Shown here piece by piece: positions 37,460 through 45,547 of a stretch of DNA of 64,000 bases (its first letter is position 1; each line of letters starts with the position of its first letter). The DNA lies in NCBI GenBank assembly GCA_002452265.1, contig DKEW01000015.1, forward strand, positions 1 through 64,000. The letters are read 5' to 3'. The DNA comes from Pelobacter sp. UBA6812 (GTDB lineage Bacteria; Desulfobacterota; Desulfuromonadia; Desulfuromonadales; Syntrophotaleaceae). A program made the position numbers and the translations under genes. The notes beneath the pieces are model-generated. The model did not search any database. It saw only the letters and a list, made by a program, of their open reading frames with translations, and was not told where the DNA came from.

Positions 37460-38326
37460 TTATTCGCATCCTGTCATACGATAATACTTGTGCGGCCATC
37501 TCATCTTGATAATTTTTTCGGCGCCCGGCATGAACCATACCCTGGAAGGAACCCGAAGGACTTTAAACCCCATCTGCTCCTTATAATGACAAAGCCCCAG
37601 ATCTTCCCGTGCGTGCAAACCGTCAATGACTTCGGTAACAGGCCCTTTCCGGTCTCCCCAATATTTTAAAAAGGCGTATTTCAGTCCTGTACCGATGTGC
37701 AATGCAGACTCGGAATTTCCTACGACCAAAGCATCAAAATACGCTGTGTTTTTCACACAAGTACTGATCATGTAACCACCGAGCCTGCCTTCGACAAAAG
37801 CACCAAGTACAGAGACAAAACCGGCATCAAAATACTTCGCCATCTTATGCCGGTAGGTAGCGCGACTTATGCGCCGGCCATATCCGGGTTGGGCAAGGGA
37901 AGACAAGAACAGCGGATACCCTTGGTCCACCAGCAAATCAAAATTATCGACGGGATGAATATCAACATTTTCGTGGCAGGTCCGCAGTGTATTACGTTTG
38001 TTTTGAGACAAGCAGGAGGCATCGAACCCATCCAGTCGATTAAAATAATGCACTGGCAAGGTAGCATTCGCAAAGAACGTAGCGGAATCATCGACAGTGG
38101 CCCGATATCCCCAGCATAAAAATGACGGTTTGATGATTTCATCAGCGTTTAACCGCGCCATCCAGTGGACTGGCTGATAAAACCCCCCATGGCTCGACAT
38201 CCAGTAGCGACCACGGCGATATACGACGGTAGTACCGTGTTTCATCAACCAATCGGCCATTTCACTTTCGGTCGCCACCTCAAGGGCCATGCCGGATAAA
38301 TCAAAAACCTGTTCCGAGACAATCAT
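37460..38326 (-). CDS. GNAT/FemAB-like acyltransferase-fold protein, exopolysaccharide locus
   Basis: The 288-residue soluble protein shows a GNAT-like C-terminal half (LGAFVEGRLGGYMISTCV, then HIGTGLKYAFLKYW and YKEQMGFKVLRVP), without a clear family name. The N-terminal half has no motif I recognise. Proteins of this type in surface-polysaccharide loci often add acyl or aminoacyl groups to sugars (inference). The start at 38326 is chosen for its GGGAGA ribosome site; that site lies inside a stem-loop. It follows another acyltransferase-like gene by about 250 bases. Confidence 0.55.
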   Translation of the reverse strand: MIVSEQVFDLSGMALEVATESEMADWLMKHGTTVVYRRGRYWMSSHGGFYQPVHWMARLNADEIIKPSFLCWGYRATVDDSATFFANATLPVHYFNRLDGFDASCLSQNKRNTLRTCHENVDIHPVDNFDLLVDQGYPLFLSSLAQPGYGRRISRATYRHKMAKYFDAGFVSVLGAFVEGRLGGYMISTCVKNTAYFDALVVGNSESALHIGTGLKYAFLKYWGDRKGPVTEVIDGLHAREDLGLCHYKEQMGFKVLRVPSRVWFMPGAEKIIKMRWPHKYYRMTGCE

Positions 38327-38330
38327 ACAT

Positions 38331-38346
38331 TCTCCCTTCAGGGAGA
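38331..38346 (-). promoter_or_regulatory. Hairpin enclosing the ribosome site of the GNAT-like gene
   Basis: On the minus strand TCTCCC (38346-38341) and GGGAGA (38336-38331) form a 6-base-pair stem with a TGAA loop, hiding the Shine-Dalgarno GGGAGA just 4 bases before the ATG. It could limit translation; no partner sequence is obvious. Confidence 0.4.
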
Positions 38347-38572
38347 TTATCCCTTGCCCATGACTGAAGAACCTGCCCGATTTTCCTACGGCTACCACTC
38401 AGCAACGAGCTCCGAAAAAAACCACAACAATATCGGCCGGCCATAATAGCCATCAGGAAACGTTGTCCTATTACTATGCTTGATATCATTGCTACTAAAA
38501 TTGTCAAACCGGGACAGGGCCCACTGAAGCTAAAATTACCGGGATAAAAACGTTGTGCAATACCTCACCTTA

Positions 38573-39655
38573 TTATGATATTTCACTGGTCGTCACACTG
38601 TTTTTCATAGCTAATCTATACAAAGGAAAAAAATCATTGGATATCACGGAATCACCCATTTGCTTTTGCTTTGCGTTGCATAATGTATTGTAGACAGATG
38701 TATCCAGAACGACACGGTAGGTATAAAACGGTGTGAATCTTGACGAAAATCCGGCCTTGAAGTCGAAGAGGGAATCATGGCGGCTTCCCAGACCACCGCC
38801 AAGATGAAACAAATGAAGCCCTTGGTCATGTCCCCATCTCCGCATGAAATCGAACATCAGCTTTGATGGAGCCAGTTTCAGGTACTTCTCATGACTACAA
38901 CCAAGATGGTATTCCATGAACCCGCCTTCCACAGTAAAAAGCCCGGCCGAAGCCAGTTCACCTTTAGCAGAAAGCACGCTGCAAAGATGAAGATTTGACT
39001 TCAAAAAACACCGCAGATCGTCAAAATAAGTTCCCTCGAATTGATAGAAAGGATCAGCCCCTATCCTTGTCATCGCTTCACGATAAAGACGGATAAATGT
39101 GGGGTAGTCATCCCAATCATCCAAGACGACGGAAAATCCGGCTTTCGCAAGTTTACGAAGACCTCTGCGATGATTGCTGCAGGTATCCCGAGTCATTTCT
39201 TCAAGGGAGCGGAGCAGATTAATGCTGACGGTCTGTCCATGCTGAACAAGATCCCCGTGATCTGGAAACGCCTGCAGCGGACAAGCAAGAAGTGGGTGTA
39301 AGCGTAAAAAGATTGTGACCAATCCCTGACTGCGGGCAACCTCAACCATCTTCATCATGAGATTACGGCAGGCCTCGACCCTTTCGGGGTGGGAGAACAG
39401 AGGGGACGGAAACCCGTAAGGACTGGTTGCATCACGCATTTCCGTATTCGTTTTCAGAAAGTGGGGAATTTGGCGCAGCAACAGCGGCACCAACATGGCA
39501 TCCTGTCCCTCGCGTACATAAAAGGCGCAAGGCTGCCCTCCTTCGAAACGGGAAGCAAGGGCAGCATACGCAGGTAAATGATACACATCATGGGGGACTT
39601 CTTTTAGAAAGTCAGTCCAGCGCCGGTCTGTTGGTTCAAGGAAAACCCCGCTCAT
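38573..39655 (-). CDS. FemAB/GNAT-type acyltransferase of the exopolysaccharide locus
   Basis: The 360-residue protein matches the FemAB-like Acetyltransf_6 layout: two GNAT-like halves, with HHGDLVQHG-like linker region, NHRRGLRKLAKAGFSV and GGFMEYHLGCSHEKYLKLAPS near the C-terminal half. The last is the hallmark of the family's second domain. Family members transfer aminoacyl or acyl groups onto peptidoglycan or polysaccharides, often from aminoacyl-tRNA or acyl-CoA. The ATG at 39655 is preferred over an upstream TTG. The substrate is unknown. Confidence 0.72.
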   Translation of the reverse strand: MSGVFLEPTDRRWTDFLKEVPHDVYHLPAYAALASRFEGGQPCAFYVREGQDAMLVPLLLRQIPHFLKTNTEMRDATSPYGFPSPLFSHPERVEACRNLMMKMVEVARSQGLVTIFLRLHPLLACPLQAFPDHGDLVQHGQTVSINLLRSLEEMTRDTCSNHRRGLRKLAKAGFSVVLDDWDDYPTFIRLYREAMTRIGADPFYQFEGTYFDDLRCFLKSNLHLCSVLSAKGELASAGLFTVEGGFMEYHLGCSHEKYLKLAPSKLMFDFMRRWGHDQGLHLFHLGGGLGSRHDSLFDFKAGFSSRFTPFYTYRVVLDTSVYNTLCNAKQKQMGDSVISNDFFPLYRLAMKNSVTTSEIS

Positions 39656-40038
39656 AAAACATCCCGTTGGTTGCAATTTTTATTCAAGATCAGAATCCTA
39701 TCCCGAATTAAATCTTGAAGGTTCGAGGCGACAAGGGTGCAAAACACCAAGCAAGGCACATGGATTTGCCCCATAAACATATAAGCAACACGTCGGAACG
39801 TAAGCAAACTGCAACCACACCTTAAGATGCTAAGTCATTGACGGTCCCAGTATAAATCTTCATGGATAAGTCCGATCAAAAGGCTTACGCCATAAGATAG
39901 AGCCCTGAGCCGGCAACAGAAACTTAGAAATGTTTCTTGTGTCCAGGTAAACTCTTAAAAACTCCAAAGGCCTGCAAACATGAACTCGATACGCAGGTTC
40001 TGCAGCATTGCGATTCGTTCCCTGACAGCCGAAGAGTC
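39656..40038. other. Gene-free gap in the exopolysaccharide locus
   Basis: This stretch of 383 bases holds no credible gene. A short hairpin (GGTG/CACC, near 39736-39748) is the only structure. A frame of 63 codons at 39860-40051 overlaps the PHP gene end and has no supporting features. The gap may mark a recombination point or a lost gene, but no gene remnant is visible. Confidence 0.5.
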
Positions 40039-40875
40039 TCAGCGAATCCATGACCTGTTTACACGGTTGAATACAGCTTTTCTGTATTTTTCAGGTATGA
40101 AAAACCTGGCAAATCGGAATACCTTCTTTTTGATCAGACAAACAACAGGCAACAACCGATATAGACGATTCGGGGTCTGGCACTTACCGTCGGGGGAAAA
40201 CCGCCAACTACCCGTACGGCACAGATAGCGCCTCTGTCTCATACCATGGGCAATGATGGAAAGCTGCAAAGTGTCAGATTTTATATCCATGTCGATAAAA
40301 GCAATATTGGCTTTACCAAATCGGTCAACCTCATGAATATCAGCCGATACCAAATAGGGACCTTTGCTGTTCATACCCTGCAACCAATGAAGAAACTGAA
40401 GATTAGGTGCGAACCCACAATCAAATTTAGTGTTCCATAATTCTATAAAGTCGAAGGGTTCAATTAATTTTTTATTCAACACTCCCTTTATGTTATTGGG
40501 ATGATGCAATATGGCGAGGCCACCATGACGGTGAATGGCTTCGACCAAAGGAAGAAGGCCTTGCTCAATAATATTTCGATCCAGCAATAAGGATAGCCCA
40601 ATGGCGCCAATGTGAATAATAGCTCCTTGATGGACAACCTCGTATTCAATGCCGGGTACCAGCAATACGTCGCCACTGTGTTTTGAGCATTGCCTGCAAT
40701 AATCATCGAATTTTTCCTGATCAAAGCCAACGTCATGCTCAGTGAGTAAGACAAAGTCCAATCGGTTGTTCTTGGCCCACGTCGCAATTTCCGCCAGACA
40801 GTTTTTCCCGTCATAGGAAAAATCGGAGTGAATATGATAAATCCCAGTGATGTGCGACGCGCCTGGATACATCAT
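40039..40875 (-). CDS. PHP-domain phosphoesterase
   Basis: The 278-residue protein starts with a PHP metal motif, IYHIHSDFSYDGK, and has LTEHDVGF, GIEYEV, ILHHPNN and VSADIHE, the four PHP motifs, so a di- or trinuclear metal hydrolase is expected. It differs from the CpsB/YwqE phosphatase at 27973. Its C-terminal 50 residues are basic and atypical, and no second domain is seen. It lies next to the ATP-grasp gene, a pairing seen in other surface-glycan loci. Two adjacent ATG codons compete for the start; the AAGGA site fits either. Confidence 0.7.
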   Translation of the reverse strand: MMYPGASHITGIYHIHSDFSYDGKNCLAEIATWAKNNRLDFVLLTEHDVGFDQEKFDDYCRQCSKHSGDVLLVPGIEYEVVHQGAIIHIGAIGLSLLLDRNIIEQGLLPLVEAIHRHGGLAILHHPNNIKGVLNKKLIEPFDFIELWNTKFDCGFAPNLQFLHWLQGMNSKGPYLVSADIHEVDRFGKANIAFIDMDIKSDTLQLSIIAHGMRQRRYLCRTGSWRFSPDGKCQTPNRLYRLLPVVCLIKKKVFRFARFFIPEKYRKAVFNRVNRSWIR

Positions 40876-40939
40876 CTGTCCTTACTCTGCTTCTGGCCTG
40901 AATGAAACCATGATTAGAGGTATCAAGGATAAGGAGGAG

Positions 40940-41992
40940 CTAAAAATTTCGAACCAGTTTACCCGGGATTCCTGTAGAGATTCCGGTTTCCCTGGTTTTT
41001 TCTATAGAATCACCATCGACAAACACATCATCAAAAACCCGGAAAAAATATCCGCTTTTTACGACCGGTCGAGGGATATCCTCGTTAAAAATAAAATGCC
41101 GGATACACATTTCAGGCATATTGAAATTATAGTAGGCACGGGCCGATTCCGTACTGGAAAACCTCGCATTGATTTCAAAAAGTACCGGTCCACGATTCGT
41201 CAGGCGCAACTGGAGATTCAACGGGCCTATATAGCCAAGCTTTTCGGCGATGCTTTCACAGTACTGGGTAATCCCCTCGTGAAAGATAACGCTGGCCTTG
41301 TTGGTCAGGCCGTGCCCCAGGGTCCGTTTCATGATGATTGACCCCACGGCTTTGGCCTGGCTGTTACAAAAACATCCGACCGTATACTCCTCATTGTCAG
41401 GCAGGAGATACTCCTGGATAATCGGATTTTTGACCTCGCCGACATATTGCTCCAGCTGCTCTCGATTATGCGCTACCCTCAACTCACGCGACCCCGCCCC
41501 AAAACGACCTTTCACGATAAAGGGGTAAGTCTTTTCCTGGAGGAACAGCTCCAGGGCAGTCCGATCGTCGGGCAGGCATGAGTGCGGATAGTTGAATCCA
41601 TTCGACTTTAAAAACGAGACCAGCTTCCACTTATCCGCGGCCACTTTGAGAATCTCAAAAGGAGGGGCTACCACATACGCGCCCGTTTCTTTCCGAATTT
41701 CCTGGGCGTGTTCGGCCAACAACATCATCTCTCCCCGTCCGCCGGTCATGACAATATCGATTTTTTCAGCTAGCATGATTTCCTTGAGCCGCGGAAGATA
41801 CGATTCCGAATCAACGGAAGGAATGACATAGCTGCTACTGGTACGATATAGCCCGACTGACAGGTAATTGCAGTCGCACGCCACGATATGGGTATCAAGA
41901 TAGGATTGTTTAAGAGCTTTCCAGATAAAAATTGCCTGATCACCCCCTGCCCCGGTCAAAAGCACATTGGTTTTTCGTCTGACAATTGACAT
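40940..41992 (-). CDS. ATP-grasp domain protein (carbamoyl-phosphate-synthase-like ligase)
   Basis: The 350-residue protein has an N-terminal nucleotide-binding-like domain (VLLTGAGGDQAIFIWKAL), a PreATP-grasp segment with DIVMTGGRGEM, then ATP-grasp motifs: YPFIVKGRFGAGSRELRV, VGEVKNPIIQEYLLPDNEEYTVG, and the metal-binding FEINARFSSTES. Enzymes of this group join a carboxylate to an amine at the cost of ATP. In exopolysaccharide loci they may attach amino acids to a uronic acid or amino sugar (inference). The start at 41992 is chosen for the AAAGGA site; the frame extends further. Confidence 0.8.
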   Translation of the reverse strand: MSIVRRKTNVLLTGAGGDQAIFIWKALKQSYLDTHIVACDCNYLSVGLYRTSSSYVIPSVDSESYLPRLKEIMLAEKIDIVMTGGRGEMMLLAEHAQEIRKETGAYVVAPPFEILKVAADKWKLVSFLKSNGFNYPHSCLPDDRTALELFLQEKTYPFIVKGRFGAGSRELRVAHNREQLEQYVGEVKNPIIQEYLLPDNEEYTVGCFCNSQAKAVGSIIMKRTLGHGLTNKASVIFHEGITQYCESIAEKLGYIGPLNLQLRLTNRGPVLFEINARFSSTESARAYYNFNMPEMCIRHFIFNEDIPRPVVKSGYFFRVFDDVFVDGDSIEKTRETGISTGIPGKLVRNF

Positions 41993-42047
41993 GAGTCCGC
42001 GTCCTTTCTTAAAGAACCCCTTCGGGAAGGGAGAATAAGGTAAATGT

Positions 42048-42653
42048 CTACTCTCCACCGCCTTTTTGAGAACCTGAAAAATGCTCGGCAAGATTCCCTT
42101 CTTTAGTAGTTATACCTTCTCTCCTGATAACTTTGACCACGGTCATCCAGAGGATTTTCAGATCCAGACCAAAAGAGCGATGATCAACATACCAGACGTC
42201 CAAGGAAAACCTTTCCTCCCAGGTAAGCGTATTCCGACCATTCACCTGAGCCCAACCCGTTATCCCCGGCCTCACCTCATGGCGTCGTTTCTGCTCTGCG
42301 GAATACAGGTCGAGATATTCCATCAGCAACGGTCGCGGACCGACAAGACTCATATCCCCTCGCAATACGTTGATCAGTTGCGGCAATTCGTCGAGACTCA
42401 GACTGCGCAAGAACCGTCCTAAGGGTGTCATTCGACTTCGCCCAGGCAATAGCTTCCCATGGTCGTCATAAGCGGTAAGCATGGTTCTGAATTTTAACAA
42501 AGAGAATGGGCGGCCACACAATCCAGGTCGAATATGCCGAAAAAAGACAGGCGATCCCATGGTAACCCGGATAACAAGGGCAATAAGCCCAAGAAGGGGC
42601 AAAGTAAGGATGAATAGAACTAAAGAAAGCGTCAAATCCAGAAACCTTTTCAT
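42048..42653 (-). CDS. Initiating phosphoglycosyltransferase (PglC-like), short form
   Basis: The 201-residue protein is a minimal monotopic enzyme: MKRFLDLTLSLVLF helix, KFRTMLTAYDDHGKLLPG, DELPQLINVLRGDMSLVGPRPLL (catalytic Asp-Glu in DE of this motif) and GITGWAQVNGRN. It closely parallels the enzyme at 36669 over the core but lacks the extra tail. Two such enzymes in one locus could start two different polymers, or one may have been copied for specificity. The gene overlaps the reading frame start of the ATP-grasp gene region but not its chosen start. Confidence 0.92.
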   Translation of the reverse strand: MKRFLDLTLSLVLFILTLPLLGLIALVIRVTMGSPVFFRHIRPGLCGRPFSLLKFRTMLTAYDDHGKLLPGRSRMTPLGRFLRSLSLDELPQLINVLRGDMSLVGPRPLLMEYLDLYSAEQKRRHEVRPGITGWAQVNGRNTLTWEERFSLDVWYVDHRSFGLDLKILWMTVVKVIRREGITTKEGNLAEHFSGSQKGGGE

Positions 42654-42857
42654 ATCGTACCTATGGGTATCTGGTAATAAATTCTCCTATTTCTGCAAAC
42701 GACTTGTGACTCTAAAGGCTATTTAAGTTTCAAGCGACACCCATAAAAGTGTGTCAAAAACCCTTATTGAAAAGTGAGGCCCTATCGTGCAGGCCAATCG
42801 TTAGAAATTTCTGTCTGAAAAGGCTGAGAATTCAATGGGACTTTGGTATGTTACAGC

Positions 42858-44333
42858 CTAATCCATGGCCACGGGATCTTTCGAAGAAAAACGTTGAGTT
42901 AGAAACGACCATCCGAGAATTAAAAAAATTGACCACATTGCCGGCCTGATAAAATTAAATATATCATTTCTGATCCATATTAAAAGAAAACACAATACGC
43001 ACCCATTGATTGCAATCCATCGTCGATCGGACAAGCCGGATTCACATTTTTTCTGCCATTTAGTCAGGAAATATCCCATGGCAAGAAAACCCAGGAAGAT
43101 TCCAACTACTCCAAATTGAACATAAAATTCAGCGATTTGAAGAAAAGCCAATCCTGAGCCAAAAGGGTTCATGTACGAGGTGATCCAGGCATTTAAACCA
43201 ACTATTTCACCCGAAGGAGGCTTCCAGGATCCAAGGTTTGGAAAAATCTTCGTAAAGGCATGTAAATAAGTGGAACCATAACGATAATTTTCAATATCCG
43301 GGATAATTATCAATGTTCCAAGGAATGTTTGAAAACTGGACCCAGTTTCAACAAGCGCTCTGACGAATGGAGACTCTTCAAAATTAAATTCGATTCCATA
43401 GTTCACCATATCCGAGATTGGTTGATGCCGTAAGTCTCTGATAATGGGGATAAGAATCAACGCTAACATGGCTCCAATTAAAATCTTGGTATAGCTATAT
43501 TTTTTACCAATAAGACTAAGAGTGAAAGCAAGTGCTATTAAAAAGGTAAAAGCACCACCGCGGTCTCCAGCTAGGAAAAACGCCATCAGGGCAATAAGCG
43601 CACAAAAATATACAATTCTGATTTGCCTTTTATTTCTAGACCCTGCGGCCATTATAATTATTGAAACTGGCAGTAATAGTGATAGTGCGGTTAAAAAGAA
43701 TCGCACATCTGAATATTGCAAGGTCGTTGTAAGACCTTCATATCCAGATGTAAACATACTTGAAAATCCTGATCCCATCATTGTACTTAAAGTTATTATT
43801 GCAACCGAAATTAAAAAACAAAAAATACCTAGTTTAAATAGAGGTTTAGCAAATCTGTCAACAATGAAAGCCTCCTTTATAGTAGGTTCATTATATTTAC
43901 GAAAAATAGCCAGACAAACACCGGCCTCCATTGATAAAACAGCCATTATAATCATTTTAATTCCGAGCAATGTATAGAACTCGTCATACCATCTCAATGT
44001 CAAACTAAGATCCGACAAGCCAAATCCATGGAGAGTAAGTAAACCTGAGGTATATAAAAAGGTTACTAAAAGGAAAATTTGGGGTAAGGACAAAATATAC
44101 AATCGTAGATAAACAAGATTAAATATATAACAAGATATAAATACAGCAAAGTTTATCAGGCAATATGTTTTAACTGAATATTCGAAGAAATTGGCACCAT
44201 TTAGTATCGTCACAAGCAAACTTGTTGACAACAACAGAAAGACAAGAAACCAGAAAAACTCTATAGAGTTAAATTTGTTTTCATATAGATTTTTTATATT
44301 TGTAGTCTCTATGTCTATATTGTTCTGATTCAT
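42858..44333 (-). CDS. Oligosaccharide repeat-unit polymerase (Wzy-like)
   Basis: The 491-residue protein has around eleven strongly hydrophobic helices with few charged residues and a large periplasmic loop near residues 290-390 rich in Arg, Asp and Gly (RDLRHQPISDMVNYGIEF, then SSGEIVGLN). This is the general Wzy/O-antigen polymerase layout. The region is distinctly A/T-rich compared with the housekeeping genes. The ATG at 44333 follows AAGGA and sits directly after the stop of the upstream glycosyltransferase; two in-frame methionines occur further upstream. Confidence 0.75.
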   Translation of the reverse strand: MNQNNIDIETTNIKNLYENKFNSIEFFWFLVFLLLSTSLLVTILNGANFFEYSVKTYCLINFAVFISCYIFNLVYLRLYILSLPQIFLLVTFLYTSGLLTLHGFGLSDLSLTLRWYDEFYTLLGIKMIIMAVLSMEAGVCLAIFRKYNEPTIKEAFIVDRFAKPLFKLGIFCFLISVAIITLSTMMGSGFSSMFTSGYEGLTTTLQYSDVRFFLTALSLLLPVSIIIMAAGSRNKRQIRIVYFCALIALMAFFLAGDRGGAFTFLIALAFTLSLIGKKYSYTKILIGAMLALILIPIIRDLRHQPISDMVNYGIEFNFEESPFVRALVETGSSFQTFLGTLIIIPDIENYRYGSTYLHAFTKIFPNLGSWKPPSGEIVGLNAWITSYMNPFGSGLAFLQIAEFYVQFGVVGIFLGFLAMGYFLTKWQKKCESGLSDRRWIAINGCVLCFLLIWIRNDIFNFIRPAMWSIFLILGWSFLTQRFSSKDPVAMD

Positions 44334-44334
44334 C

Positions 44335-45462
44335 TCAATTCCTTGCGAGTTCATTTTCCCATAACCTTGAAAACTCCTGAATACACCTGTCGATACTGAA
44401 CATACTATCATTAAATAGATTAGGTATATTTGATTTCAACTCTATAATTTTTTGATCTTCAATCATAGATTCTGCTCTAATTGCCCATTCAGAATCACTG
44501 GACTCAAGTGGTAAAAATTTTACAAAAGAAGGAAATTGGGCGGCAATTTCGCGAATACCTGGCAAATCACTACCCAAAACGGGAGTACCTACAGCGCAGG
44601 ACTCGAGAACTGCTCCGGGCAACCCCTCCCAAAGTGAAGGGAAGATCATGACATCCGACGCTTTAAGAAGTCTGGGGACATCCCTGCGCTCACCTGCAAA
44701 CGCAACCTTTGCGGAGAGCTTCAAATTAGAAACGGTCTGTCGTAATCCCGGTTCCAGGTTAGCTTCCGCGCGCCCCACCAGCAGCAGAGCTACGTTCGGT
44801 CTTAGGTGTGCTATTTGGTTAAATATCGTGATTACCCTGTTATGGTTTTTTTGTGGAACCATCCGTCCGACATGAATAAATAATTTACAATCCTCAGGCA
44901 GATTGAATTCTTTTCGGACGTCATCTGAATCCGTGTAGGCATTAAAACCTGAAACATCCAAACCGTTGTATATTACCCGACACCTCGGATCCTGTTTCCA
45001 TAATTGCCCCCAGGCGAAGCTCATGGCACCCTCACAAACGGCCACAATGCCTGTGGCATATTTGTTAATCCAGCTTTTGAATATCCGATTTCTCATCAAC
45101 CTTAAAAAGGTAGGCTTTTTCCCATCATCCGTGTTCCTGAAATGGGCTATTCTTCCGGAAACTCCCTCCTGTGCTGCCAATCGAAGAATATACCCGGAAA
45201 AAAAATGTACATGGGAATGCACCACCTGAAAATCTTTAAAACGCAAAAGCCGCCGGAAAGCCCTTGGAAAATTATACCCGAGTTTTATGTAATAAACCTC
45301 GCCACCGAGGCTTCTGACCTCGTCATCCAAGTCACCGGGCAATCCGGAAAGGACGCAAAAGTGAAATTTATATTTGTTTTGATCCATATGACGCATGAGA
45401 TCTAGCGTACGCATCTCAGCTCCGCCTCTAGTAAGGCGGCCAAAAATATGAAGAATATTCAT
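44335..45462 (-). CDS. Glycosyltransferase family 4
   Basis: The 375-residue GT-B protein starts MNILHIFGRLTRGGAEMRTLDL, the typical family-4 N-terminus, has the linker FIHVGRMVPQKNHNRVI and the donor-site EX7E motif FPSLWEGLPGAVLESCAVG. It should add one sugar to the lipid-linked repeat unit, using a nucleotide sugar at the cytoplasmic face. Acceptor and donor are not predictable. It is immediately followed by the polymerase gene. Confidence 0.9.
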   Translation of the reverse strand: MNILHIFGRLTRGGAEMRTLDLMRHMDQNKYKFHFCVLSGLPGDLDDEVRSLGGEVYYIKLGYNFPRAFRRLLRFKDFQVVHSHVHFFSGYILRLAAQEGVSGRIAHFRNTDDGKKPTFLRLMRNRIFKSWINKYATGIVAVCEGAMSFAWGQLWKQDPRCRVIYNGLDVSGFNAYTDSDDVRKEFNLPEDCKLFIHVGRMVPQKNHNRVITIFNQIAHLRPNVALLLVGRAEANLEPGLRQTVSNLKLSAKVAFAGERRDVPRLLKASDVMIFPSLWEGLPGAVLESCAVGTPVLGSDLPGIREIAAQFPSFVKFLPLESSDSEWAIRAESMIEDQKIIELKSNIPNLFNDSMFSIDRCIQEFSRLWENELARN

Positions 45463-45547
45463 TGAAGGCGCATTTTCTGTAAGTCTGTTATTTTATACTT
45501 ATTATGAACTAGAATTACATTCGCCAATTGCATTAATTATCAGCCTA

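Noticed and set aside
39700..39790. GGGGCAAA on the minus strand, reminiscent of a GEMM core
   Set aside because: No CGCAAAGC block, no GNRA stem and no 3' half follow it.
39860..40051. 63-codon minus-strand frame overlapping the end of the PHP gene
   Set aside because: No ribosome site, no family resemblance, and the PHP protein appears complete without a frameshift into it.
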